From positions 1 through 29,814 of the forward strand of contig DSAR01000159.1 of NCBI GenBank assembly GCA_011046405.1: a stretch of 29,814 nt of DNA, in the 5' to 3' direction. Origin of the DNA: Chloroflexota bacterium. GTDB taxonomy: Bacteria; Chloroflexota; Anaerolineae; B4-G1. The notes beneath the pieces are model-generated. The model made no database searches. It saw only the letters and a program-made list of their open reading frames with translations, and was not told the origin of the DNA. Position 1 is the first letter of the stretch; every line of letters starts with the position of its first letter. Positions 1-9,200 of the stretch are shown piece by piece. The position numbers and the translations under genes are program-made.

Positions 1-921
1 CCCTCACTCCACCAACCTACAACCCCAAACCTCAAACCTTCACACCCCGGCGACCTCTCCACGCTCACTCCCCTCCTCGACCGCCGCTTTGGCCCAGAGC
101 GCTCGTGGTCCAGCAGCAAGTTGGAGACCTACGCCAAATGCCCGCTCTACTTCTGGGCGGCCTACGCCATGGCCCTGGAACCGCGCGAGCTGCCCCAGGC
201 CGGTTTCGACGTGCTGATCCTGGGCTCGATCTACCACCTGGTGCTGGAACGGCTCTACGAGCAGGTGCCCGATGGCGACCCCGACCGCCTGCGCGCGCGC
301 CTGCACCCGGTGGCTCGGCAGGTCTACGACGAGGCGCCCAACGCATACGGGTTCCGTCCCACGCCGCTTTGGGAGCGCCAGCAGGAGGAATTGACCGAGG
401 TCCTGCGGCGGACGCTGGAGGGTTTGATCGAGGTCGCCGGCGAGTACGAGCCGACGGCGCCGGAACTGGCCTTTGGCCTGCGCGGGGAGCCGCCGTTGGT
501 GCTGGAGAGGGAGCAGGTGTTACAGTTGCGTGGCTACATCGACCGGGTGGACCGCGCGCCCGACGGCCGCCTGCGCGTCATCGACTACAAGGCCGGCTCG
601 ACACCCATCTCGGCCACCGCCCTCACCGAGGGGGAGCGATTGCAACTGCCGCTCTACGCCCTGGCGGCCGAACAGGCGCTGGGGGCCGAGGTTGCCAGCG
701 GCTTCTACTGGCACATCGGTTCGGCCCGGCCCAGCAGCCTGCGCCTGGAAAAATACGAGGGCGGCGTGCCTGGCGCCATCGAGACGGCGCTCGGTTACGC
801 GATGGACATCGTCGCCGCTGTGCGGGCCGGCCAATTCGCGCCCACCCCCACCGACGGCGGCTGCCCGACCTTCTGCCCGGCGGCCCCGTTTTGCGAGTTT
901 TACGAGGCCAAGGTGTGGTAA
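1..921 (+). CDS. PD-(D/E)XK nuclease, RecB/AddB-type C-terminal domain with Fe-S cluster (5' partial)
   Basis: The reading frame is open from base 1, so the gene starts outside the window; the first methionine-like codon (TTG at 121) is internal. Near the left end the protein reads WSSSKLETYAKCPLYFW, the usual entry motif of RecB/AddB-like nucleases, with the first Cys of a 4Fe-4S cluster. Then come a GSIYHLVLERLYE helix (metal-binding His), the LRVIDYKAGS core with the catalytic D and YK, and RLQLPLYALA (the QxxxY motif). The end, C-x3-C-x5-C in CPTFCPAAPFC, supplies the other three cluster ligands. Such domains sit at the C-terminus of AddB-type helicase-nucleases that process double-strand breaks, or in stand-alone Cas4/RecB-like exonucleases. 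Only about 306 residues are visible, so the helicase part cannot be checked. The gene converges on the large minus-strand gene that follows. Confidence 0.88.
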   Translation, partial: PSLHQPTTPNLKPSHPGDLSTLTPLLDRRFGPERSWSSSKLETYAKCPLYFWAAYAMALEPRELPQAGFDVLILGSIYHLVLERLYEQVPDGDPDRLRARLHPVARQVYDEAPNAYGFRPTPLWERQQEELTEVLRRTLEGLIEVAGEYEPTAPELAFGLRGEPPLVLEREQVLQLRGYIDRVDRAPDGRLRVIDYKAGSTPISATALTEGERLQLPLYALAAEQALGAEVASGFYWHIGSARPSSLRLEKYEGGVPGAIETALGYAMDIVAAVRAGQFAPTPTDGGCPTFCPAAPFCEFYEAKVW

Positions 922-927
922 AAGATG

Positions 928-1004
928 AGGTTCTTTGGGATTTCGCATGGTCGTGGCGAAAAATTGACCGCTTGCCAAGCTAACTATGCGAACTAGCAGA
1001 GAGC
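928..1004 (+). repeat. Composite intergenic repeat, copy A
   Basis: This 77-bp stretch fills most of the gap between two convergent genes. It matches 21469-21599 on the same strand, and 14754-14809 and 29629-29658 in reverse. The shared core is TGACCGCTTGCCAAGC followed by ATGCGAACTAGCAGAGAGC. Compared with the copy at 21.5 kb it lacks a block of about 47 bp containing CCACGAATTGCACG and AACCCAAAGATTAGTG. Confidence 0.7.
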
Positions 1005-1047
1005 TAGATTTTTTTCGATGTGCAGCCGCAGGGACATCGCCCTTGAG

Positions 1048-4000
1048 CTACCGCGTGATCAACGGCAAATAGATGAAGCGGTCGGTCGGCATCACGCGCG
1101 CGGTGTCGGTCAGGAAGGATGATCCGTCCAGCATGCCGTTCAGGGTGACGCTGTACCAGACGCCGTTGGTCAGGCCGGTTATCGAGTAGGCGCGGGTACC
1201 GCTGATGAGGCCGCTGGCCGCCGGGACAACCAAGCTACCGCCCTCGCGCTGATAGTGGATGTCCCACGTCGTCCCGGCCGGCAGGGTTCCCCGCACCTCC
1301 CAATCCAGATAGATGGTCTCGTCGCCGGGCGCGCCGCGCAACGCGAGCGTCGTCTCCTCCTGCAAGGTGATGATGTTGGCCGAACAGGGTTCCAACACAA
1401 GGAGGTTCACGTCATCTAGGTGTGTCGTCACCACCACGCCCTCGAGATCGGGGGGATGATAGCCGTCGTCGATGGTCTGGTTGGGGCCGCAGCCGATGAT
1501 GGAATCCATCGTCGCGCCGCTCCACTCGACGCCGAGCAAGGTCAGGTTGACCGTGACCGGATCGTGTTTGCGGTTGATCAGGTGGATTTTCTTTGCGCCG
1601 GTCTGCCCGTGGATCGCGCCCATGACGTGCGTCCAACTGTACTTGTCCGTCCAGGGCGTCACCCTCACCAGGGTATCCGGCGCGTGGCGATCTTTCGAGG
1701 TGTGGTCGCGGTACAGCTTGACCGGCCAATAGACCAGATCGTAGAGCGCGTCGCCGTCCTCACCTTCGATGAACATGCCAAATCCCCGGTTGCTGCTGGC
1801 GTACTGGCGGAAATGGAAGAGGAAATCGAGCCGCCCCATCTCGCCATAATCGCCAGAGTAGGAATGGATCAAGTTGAACGGCCAGTAGGGGACGCTGATG
1901 TCGGCCCGGTGGATGGCGTTTTCGTGACCGGTGCCGCTTGCGCTGGCGACGTTGCCCTCACTGTCGATGATGGCGATTTCTTTGCCGAGCGAGCGGGCAT
2001 ACTGCCGCAGCATCTGGGTCTCCCACGAAAGGCCGCGCTTGATCATGCGCTCGCCCATGTAGTAATAGTGGAAACTCAAAAAGTCGAGATATTGCGTCTC
2101 CTCGATCAACGAGAGGGCGAAATCGTAATCGCCCACCTCGCCGCTGACCTTGACGCCCGGATTGAAGCCCCCGGCCACGGCGCCCGCGCCAATGATCACC
2201 TCATCCTTGCCGAATCCCGGCCCCAGCGCGGCGCTGCCGTTGCGGATGGTATCGACAAAGACATTGTAGCTGTCGATGTAGGCCTCTTTGGTCCAGGTGC
2301 CATAGTTGCCCAGGTTCGGCTCCAAATAGTACTCGATGTAGATGGGGCGATCCGCCAACTCATCGGCGTAGGTCTCGCGGATAAAGCGCACGACATTGTA
2401 GAAAATAGCAGCGTTGTATTCGAAGTACTTGGGCGCGACGTTGCCGTAGCGATGCGCCCGGTGGCTGACGATGTACGTATCGCCCGGCCGCACCCCTTCG
2501 GCGTACAAATCTATATATTCGGGATTCGTCACCGGCCAACTGCTATCGTCCCAGGTCGGCACCACCCGTAGCCGGTCGCCGGTGTGCGAGCGGACGTAGA
2601 ATACCTTACCGGCGGCTTCACCGGTCAACATGTGAATGTTGGCGTGGTAGAACTGGTACATGTTGCCCGCGATCTGCGCGTCGTCGTGCGGATCGTTGCC
2701 CGGCTGGATATAGGTCCACCAATCGGCGTCGTCGTGCGTGGCATTGTATGCGTCCACCAGCACGTTGTTTTCGATGCCGCGCGCGTTGGTGATGGTCTCC
2801 AGCGCCGCCACTTGTCCCCGCGCCTGTGTGGCATACCAGGTGCCCCAGGCGATGATCCAGGGGGTGGCGTCGCCTTCCAGGATCACCTTGTCAAAGGTCG
2901 TCTTGATATGGTCCCAATAGTAATTGTCGTAAGCGCTCGGATCGTTCTTGAAGCCCTCGTAATAGGTCTCGTAATTCAACAGCTTGTAGACATCAGCAGT
3001 GGGATAGTTGTGCTGGATGTGCGTATCGACGGTGCCGTCAAAGCCGCGCCGCGCCGTCAGCCGCACCTGGGCCGGGTTTGCGTCATCGACGCCAAGCACC
3101 AGAAACGCCTCGCGCCCGATGCGAATCACGTCGCCGGCCACGTAGCTGCCAGCGTTCACGGTGATGGTGAGGATGGCCGTGCGCGCCGGATCGTTCAGCG
3201 GCACGCTGTCGTTAATGGGGGTAATGCCAGAGACATAGGCGTGGGGATATTTGACCACCGGGAATTCGGGGATGGCCTCTTGCAGGCGCAAGATCTGCCC
3301 CGCGTTTCTGTAGGCATAGACCGGGGCGCCGGCTGCATAAGCGGCCGGCCGCGTGCGATCCTCGCCGCGTCTCACGGTAAGCGTATGGTCGCTCCTGGAT
3401 TCAGACACCAGCAACTCGTAGCCCACATTGATGCGCCCGCCGGTGGGCAGGCGCTCCAGGTAGGGCGTCGTGTTCATCAGCGCCAGCGTGGTATCCAAAG
3501 CCGTCACGTCGTTCGCCAGCTCGCCGATTTTGATGATGTCGTGGGCGTATTGGTGCGGCCAAAAGTCGCCAACCTGGACGCGATAGATGTCGAAGATGTC
3601 CTGGGCGTCCGCCCAACTGTTGAGCATATAGCCCGTCTCCTGGCCGGCCACGTTATTCCATACTTCGTCTGTGCCAAAAAGCGTCGGCAAAGCGCCGTCT
3701 GGCTGAGAAAAATCGACCGTGACGTCGCTCGTGTCGAAGAGGACGGTGGACGTGACCGGGCTTTCGATCCAATGGCGCGTGTGGGCGCTGACCCGGTTCC
3801 ATTGCGTGAAATCGCCGGCTTCGTTGGCAATGTCCTCGATCAAAAAGACCACATAAGAGGTCGTTTTATGCACCGGAATGCGATAGATGCGATAGTTCCC
3901 CTGCTTCATTCGGACGATAGACGGGTCCCTTTCCAGGTCGAATTGGAGAAAAGAGCGGTCGCTAAAGCCCAGGCGCACGAGCGTGGCGCGCACGCGCGGC

Positions 4001-6012
4001 GCGCTCACGTCCTGCGAGATTTCGACGTACTCGATGGGGGTAAACGCATCCAATTCGACGCGGTGGCTGCCAAAGCGATGCACACCCCGCGCCCGCAGGG
4101 CGGGATTGTTATAAGCTATATCCCGGCGGAAGGCCGCCGGGTTGCCATCGATCAGCTCGGGTGTATCGCCGTAATAGCGGATGACGCGCCAGGCGTACCC
4201 GCCGTTGGAAGCGAGGGCCGCATCGTACCACAAGCCATCCTGGTTCGAGCGGACGTGCACCGGGTTCGAGTAACCGAGCAGCGCGCCGCCCTGCCGGTAG
4301 CCGACGACGTAGTAATAGTCCTGCTCCATATCCAATCCGACATCCAGATACTCGATACCGTTCGTCACCGTGGCGATCTGAGTGTAGCCGGTATAGTCTT
4401 TGACCCAGGCGCCAGAAAGGCTGACCGGGTGTACCTGGACAAGATAGGTCATGACCGCGGTGGGCGTCATCACCAGGCGCTGCGCGTCCAACACCTCGAC
4501 CACGTAGTAGGCTTCGCCCCGGTCGCGGAAGTGGAACTCGTCGCCCGGCAGCAGGCCGTTGGTCGATGCGACCGAGATCGTCGCGTCGCCCGGCCCCACA
4601 TCGGCCAGCAGCGGGACCGCGCCCCGCCAGCCTAGCCGGTCGCTGCGCAAGATGGCGTATTCGGAAACGCCCGCGCGCTCCTGCCATGTCAGCCGCACCG
4701 CGCCGGGCGCGTTGGTGTGGGCCACGAGGTCATCGGCGTAGACGATACCGAGCGTGTAGGACATGACGGCGGTCCAATTGCCGGCCGCGTCGGCGACCTG
4801 GGCGTAGACGGTGCGCTCGCCGGCCGGGGCGGCCAACGTCCACGCCGTGGTGTGCGTGTACGGCTGCGCCTCCGACCAGGCGATGGTGTCGTTGCTAAAG
4901 CGCATCTGCGCCCCCGGCCCCATGCCGCTCTCGTGGTCGTAGAAAAAGGCGTGAATGGCGGTATGCACCGCGCCCGTATCGTCGAAATAAAAGTAGCCCC
5001 GGGGCGGAATCTGGTCGGTCTCGGCGCGGATGGTAAAGGCATACGCCTCTTCCAGGCGGTTGCCGTCCACGTCGACGGCGGCGATGGTCACGTCCACGAC
5101 CTGGCCGTAGGCAAAGGGCGCGGCCGGCGTGTAGGTGACGGTATAGTCGGTGATGACGCCGGTGATGGTGGGCGCGACCACCGCGCCTTGCACCGTCATC
5201 GTAATCGCCGTGGGCAGCACCCCCTTGCCGTCGTCGCGCACGCGCGCGACAATGTGCGTGTCGGGCGAGACCCACCCCGCGCCGGGCGCGGGGTCATGGT
5301 CACTTGTGTAGGGGGGATCGAGGTCAGGGGCGTCGGCGCTGATCTCTAGCTCGTCGATTTGCCCGTCGAAGGCAAGCGCGCTGCCGAAAGGATTTTTGCC
5401 AATGTGCAGCGGGTGGCTGGCGGCCGACATGATGGTGCCGCTGAACGGCCGGGTACCCAGCAAGACGCCGTCCACGAACAGCCGCGCCACGTTCCCATCG
5501 TAGGTCAAAACGTAATGGTGCCATGCGGTATCGTGAATGGCGGCCAGGTTATAGCGGCTAGGATATATGGCCGCCCCGTCCGAATTGCCCAGGTGACAAG
5601 CGACGTAATTATCGCCGATGGCGATGCGGTATTGCGAGTGCTTGACCACCAGGTAACCGCCCACGTCGGGGTCGTTCTTTTTGGCCCACACCGCAACGGT
5701 GAGCCGCTCCATGCCCCCTAGCCGCGCGTCGTGGGCGACGCGCACGTAATTATCGTCGGCCGTCGAAACGTCGATGGCCTGCCCGCTGTGACCAGCGACG
5801 TAGCGTTCGCCGCCGTTGGGCCACGTCCCGTGCAGCCCATTTCCAGACGCATCGAGCACGTCGCCTTCGAAATGCATCGACAACAGCGTCTCGGCGGCTT
5901 GCTGCTGCGGCAGCGAAGCCTGGGTGTGCATTGCTCCTTGCAGCGCCATCCAGGCGACGAGCGCCAAAGCCAATCCGGTCAGGCCTAGAATAAGCGATTT
6001 TAGTATTCTCAT
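1048..6012 (-). CDS. Giant secreted LamG / Ig-like / glycoside-hydrolase-like protein
   Basis: The product is about 1654 residues. The start is set at the ATG at 6012, preceded by GAGGA; this gives a clean signal peptide (MRILKSLILGLTGLALALVA). A LamG/concanavalin-A-like domain follows (about 47-225), then two Ig-like or cadherin-like modules (about 235-430) and a fibronectin-III-like stretch. A region around 1000-1450 looks like a clan GH-A beta/alpha barrel: IEYYLEPNLGNYG places an acid/base candidate at E1231, and AIIDSEGN a nucleophile candidate at E1352. The remaining C-terminal part is a beta-sandwich-like region. The protein ends in RFIYLPLITR, a tail type I associate with exported Chloroflexota proteins. 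It probably binds and cleaves a polysaccharide outside the cell. The substrate and exact GH family are not recognisable to me, and the long middle region (about 600-950) matches nothing I know. Confidence 0.8.
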   Translation of the reverse strand: MRILKSLILGLTGLALALVAWMALQGAMHTQASLPQQQAAETLLSMHFEGDVLDASGNGLHGTWPNGGERYVAGHSGQAIDVSTADDNYVRVAHDARLGGMERLTVAVWAKKNDPDVGGYLVVKHSQYRIAIGDNYVACHLGNSDGAAIYPSRYNLAAIHDTAWHHYVLTYDGNVARLFVDGVLLGTRPFSGTIMSAASHPLHIGKNPFGSALAFDGQIDELEISADAPDLDPPYTSDHDPAPGAGWVSPDTHIVARVRDDGKGVLPTAITMTVQGAVVAPTITGVITDYTVTYTPAAPFAYGQVVDVTIAAVDVDGNRLEEAYAFTIRAETDQIPPRGYFYFDDTGAVHTAIHAFFYDHESGMGPGAQMRFSNDTIAWSEAQPYTHTTAWTLAAPAGERTVYAQVADAAGNWTAVMSYTLGIVYADDLVAHTNAPGAVRLTWQERAGVSEYAILRSDRLGWRGAVPLLADVGPGDATISVASTNGLLPGDEFHFRDRGEAYYVVEVLDAQRLVMTPTAVMTYLVQVHPVSLSGAWVKDYTGYTQIATVTNGIEYLDVGLDMEQDYYYVVGYRQGGALLGYSNPVHVRSNQDGLWYDAALASNGGYAWRVIRYYGDTPELIDGNPAAFRRDIAYNNPALRARGVHRFGSHRVELDAFTPIEYVEISQDVSAPRVRATLVRLGFSDRSFLQFDLERDPSIVRMKQGNYRIYRIPVHKTTSYVVFLIEDIANEAGDFTQWNRVSAHTRHWIESPVTSTVLFDTSDVTVDFSQPDGALPTLFGTDEVWNNVAGQETGYMLNSWADAQDIFDIYRVQVGDFWPHQYAHDIIKIGELANDVTALDTTLALMNTTPYLERLPTGGRINVGYELLVSESRSDHTLTVRRGEDRTRPAAYAAGAPVYAYRNAGQILRLQEAIPEFPVVKYPHAYVSGITPINDSVPLNDPARTAILTITVNAGSYVAGDVIRIGREAFLVLGVDDANPAQVRLTARRGFDGTVDTHIQHNYPTADVYKLLNYETYYEGFKNDPSAYDNYYWDHIKTTFDKVILEGDATPWIIAWGTWYATQARGQVAALETITNARGIENNVLVDAYNATHDDADWWTYIQPGNDPHDDAQIAGNMYQFYHANIHMLTGEAAGKVFYVRSHTGDRLRVVPTWDDSSWPVTNPEYIDLYAEGVRPGDTYIVSHRAHRYGNVAPKYFEYNAAIFYNVVRFIRETYADELADRPIYIEYYLEPNLGNYGTWTKEAYIDSYNVFVDTIRNGSAALGPGFGKDEVIIGAGAVAGGFNPGVKVSGEVGDYDFALSLIEETQYLDFLSFHYYYMGERMIKRGLSWETQMLRQYARSLGKEIAIIDSEGNVASASGTGHENAIHRADISVPYWPFNLIHSYSGDYGEMGRLDFLFHFRQYASSNRGFGMFIEGEDGDALYDLVYWPVKLYRDHTSKDRHAPDTLVRVTPWTDKYSWTHVMGAIHGQTGAKKIHLINRKHDPVTVNLTLLGVEWSGATMDSIIGCGPNQTIDDGYHPPDLEGVVVTTHLDDVNLLVLEPCSANIITLQEETTLALRGAPGDETIYLDWEVRGTLPAGTTWDIHYQREGGSLVVPAASGLISGTRAYSITGLTNGVWYSVTLNGMLDGSSFLTDTARVMPTDRFIYLPLITR

Positions 6013-6059
6013 TGAATCCTCATATAGCCTTTTTCTCGCCCATTTCGTCTCCACCCCCA

Positions 6060-6068
6060 ATTATAACA
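6060..6068 (-). promoter_or_regulatory. Extended -10 promoter for the giant secreted protein
   Basis: On the minus strand the sequence reads TGTTATAAT, a perfect TATAAT with the TGn extension, about 48 bp before the chosen start. No good -35 hexamer is visible at the right distance, as often occurs with extended -10 promoters. Confidence 0.45.
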
Positions 6069-6136
6069 CGGAATCGGCTAAAAGCACCACCCTCCATCAA
6101 GGAAGTTTCTCCGGGGAACAACGTGTCACTTGTCTC

Positions 6137-6165
6137 TTGTCCTATCCTGCTCTCGATGCTACAAT
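6137..6165 (+). promoter_or_regulatory. Sigma-A-type promoter for the SHMT-GcvT fusion gene
   Basis: TTGTCC (6137-6142), a 17-bp spacer, and TGCTACAAT (extended -10, hexamer 6160-6165). It would give a leader of about 70 nt. The leader ends with a GAAAGGAG ribosome site ahead of the ATG at 6240. I looked for a glycine riboswitch here and saw none. Confidence 0.55.
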
Positions 6166-6239
6166 AATCCCCAGGCGACACACAAACACACACAAGCGCA
6201 TAAGCTTCATATATTCAAGGATTGAAAGGAGCATAACCC

Positions 6240-9200
6240 ATGAAATCCCCACGTTCAGGCCCTTGTTCTCAATCCGATTTCCTCCTCTGGCAAGATATCG
6301 AGGAAGTCGCGCCGTTCGTGGCCCAACTCATCCGATGGGAGGATGAACGGCAGGCTCGCAAGCTGATCTTCATCCCCTCGGAATCCTACGCCCCCAAAGC
6401 GGTTCGCGACGCCCTGGGCTCTCGATTCCAGAACATCTACGCCGAAGGATACCCGCCGACGCGCATGGCGCGCGAGCCCGAGGAACGACTCCACGACGCG
6501 GCGTGGCAACTGGCCTTCTACCGCCGCTACGCCGATCGTCGCTTCTACAAGGGTGTGGACTACGTGCACTTCGTCGAGTGCCTGGCCCAGCGCCGCTGCG
6601 CGCAGCTTTTCGCCCACGGCGCCCTGCGCCCGGAACACATCCACGTCAACGTGCAGCCCCTCTCCGGGACGGCGGCTAATTTGGGCGTCTACTGGACGCT
6701 GCTGGAGCCCGGCGATACGTTGATGGGGCTGGACCTGTACCAGGGCGGCCACCTGTCCCATGGTTCCGAGTTCAACATCTCGGGCCAGCGGTACCGCGTG
6801 GTCTCCTACAGCGTGGACCCGCAGACAGAGCGGCTCGACTATGACAACGTCCGCCAACTGGCCCTGGCCCACCGGCCCAAGGTGATCGTCGCCGGCTACA
6901 CCTCCTACCCGTGGGCGCCCGATTGGGAGAAATTCCGCGCCATCGCCGACGAGGTGGGCGCCTATCTCTTCGCCGACATCGCCCACGTCGCCGGGATGGC
7001 GGCGGCCGGCGTCTATCCCAACCCGGTCGGCATCGCCGACGTCACGACCTTCACCACCCACAAGACGATGTGTGGCCCCCGGGGCGCCGTGATCCTGACC
7101 ACCGACTCCGACCTGGCGAATGAGATCGACATGGCCATTTTCCCCGGCGAGCAGGGCGGCCCCCACGTCAACAAGTTCGCCGCGATGGCGGTAGCCTTCA
7201 AAATCGCCCAAACGGACGAATTCCAGGCGCTCCAAAAACAGATCATCGCCAACGCGCAGGCTCTCGCCCGGGGGCTAGTGGACCGGGGCCTGCGACTGGC
7301 CTACGGCGGCACCGATACTCACCTCATGTTGTTAGACCTGAAGTCGATCCCCACCGAACCCGCCGCGCCCACCGGCCAGACCTACCCCGTGTGGGGCGAG
7401 CCGGCCGTCCGAATCATGGACCTGGCGGGCCTGGTGGCCAACAAGAACACCATCCCCGGCGACGAGGAGACGCCGCTGGCCACAGGCATCCGCCTGGGCA
7501 CCCCCTGGCTCACCCAGCGGGGCCTGGACGAGGGGGACATGAACACCATCGCCGGGCTGATCCACCGCCTCCTGAGCCACGTCAAACCCTTCGCCTACAA
7601 CGGCCTCATCGGCACCCTCCCCCGGGGTAAGGTCGACCTGGCGATCATGGAAGAGGTACGCCGGGGCGTGGCCGAGTTAGCCGAGAAAGCGGGCATCGAC
7701 TTCGAGTACCAGCGCCACGGCTACCCGCACTACCCTTACCTGGACACCGTCGCGGAGGAGAAATCGGTCGCGCTGCGGATCACCGGCGAGCGGGCGCGCC
7801 AGCACGTCGACGAACTGGTCACCGCCAACGCGCTTCAACTGGCGGTGGGCGATTCGCTGACCACCTACATGCTGGACCAGAACGGGCAGTTGCTGGACGA
7901 GGTGTTGGTCGAGCGGGAGGCACAGGATGAGTGGGGGCGGGATCGCTTCCTCGTCACCCCCACGCCCGAAAACGCCCAGCGCGTCGCCCTGTGGCTGCGG
8001 GGCCTGAGCGATGGCTACGTCCTCTTCGACGAAACGGACCTCTTCCGCAAGGTCCAGGGGCCGGTTCTGGTGGAGGAAGTCGAGGGGAAAGCACGGGAAA
8101 CCGGCGATGCCGGGGGAGACGTCGAGGCCCTGTTCGAGGAACATCCCGAACGCTTCGACCTGTCCAAGCCCTACTTCGTGGGACAATCCTATCTGGCCCA
8201 ACACGCGCCGGCGGTCGAGAGAGAAACCTGGCAGCGGATAGAATCGGAGGATCAGCCGCTGAAACGCACCGAACTCTACGACGTCCACAAGGCGATGGGC
8301 GCCAAGATGGTGCCTTTCGCAGGCTGGGAGATGCCGGTCTGGTACACGTCGGTGAGCGAGGAGCACCAGGCCGTGCGCGAGGCCGCCGGTCTCTTCGACG
8401 TGAGCCACATGGGCGTCTTCGAGGTCGTCGGTCCCAACGCCACCGTCTTCCTCGACACGGTCTTCTCCAATTACGCCGCCTGGATCGAGGACGGGCAGTC
8501 GTCGTACGGCTACCTGCTCACGCCTGACGGCGACGTCATCGACGACGGCATCATCTACCGCACGGACGCCGAGCGCTACCTGATGGTCGTCAACGCCTCC
8601 AACGCCGACAAGGACTGGGACTGGCTGAACGCGGTCAACGAGGGACGCGTCCTCATCGACCGGGACCGGCCCTGGGTCGAGGTGGCGGCCCCGGCGACGC
8701 TGCGCAACCTGAAGGATCCCGCCTCGGGCGAGCGCCAGAAGCGGGACGTCGCGCTCCAGGGGCCGGCCTCGCTGGCCACGCTGCAGGCGCTGACCGACGA
8801 CGAGGCGCTCAAGGCCGCCCTGGCCCGCGTGCGCCGCACCGACGTGATCGAGTGCACGTTGGCCGGGATTCCGCTGGTCATCGCCCGCACCGGTTACACC
8901 GGCGAGGAGTGGGGCTACGAGATCCTCGTCCCACCGGAACAGGTCGAGGCGCTGTGGGAGGCGATCCTGGAGGCCGGCGCGCCGTTGGGCGTCAAACCGG
9001 CCGGGCTGGGCGCCCGCGATTCCACCCGCACCGAGGCCGGATTGCCCCTCTACGGCCACGAGTTGGCCGGCCCCTTCGACATCTCGCCCGTCGAGGCCGG
9101 CTTCCCCGGCTACGTCAAGTACCACAAACCCTTCTTCGTCGGCCGCGACGCGCTGCTGGCCCGGGAAGCGTCCCGGGAGCGGGAACTCGTCCGCTTCCGC

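Noticed and set aside
1..921. Cas4 as the identity of the first gene
   Set aside because: The Fe-S nuclease motifs fit Cas4 as well as AddB/RecB, but no CRISPR genes or repeats are near and the frame extends beyond a Cas4-like start. The general name is safer.
2584..4635. 683-codon open frame on the plus strand, antisense to the giant secreted protein
   Set aside because: It mirrors the minus-strand codons of a gene with a clear signal peptide and domains. Its translation has no recognisable motif and is rich in Arg, His and Val as antisense frames of GC-rich genes are.
6070..6239. Glycine riboswitch upstream of the SHMT-GcvT gene
   Set aside because: The leader is only about 70 nt from the predicted promoter and shows none of the tandem helical cores expected of that riboswitch.
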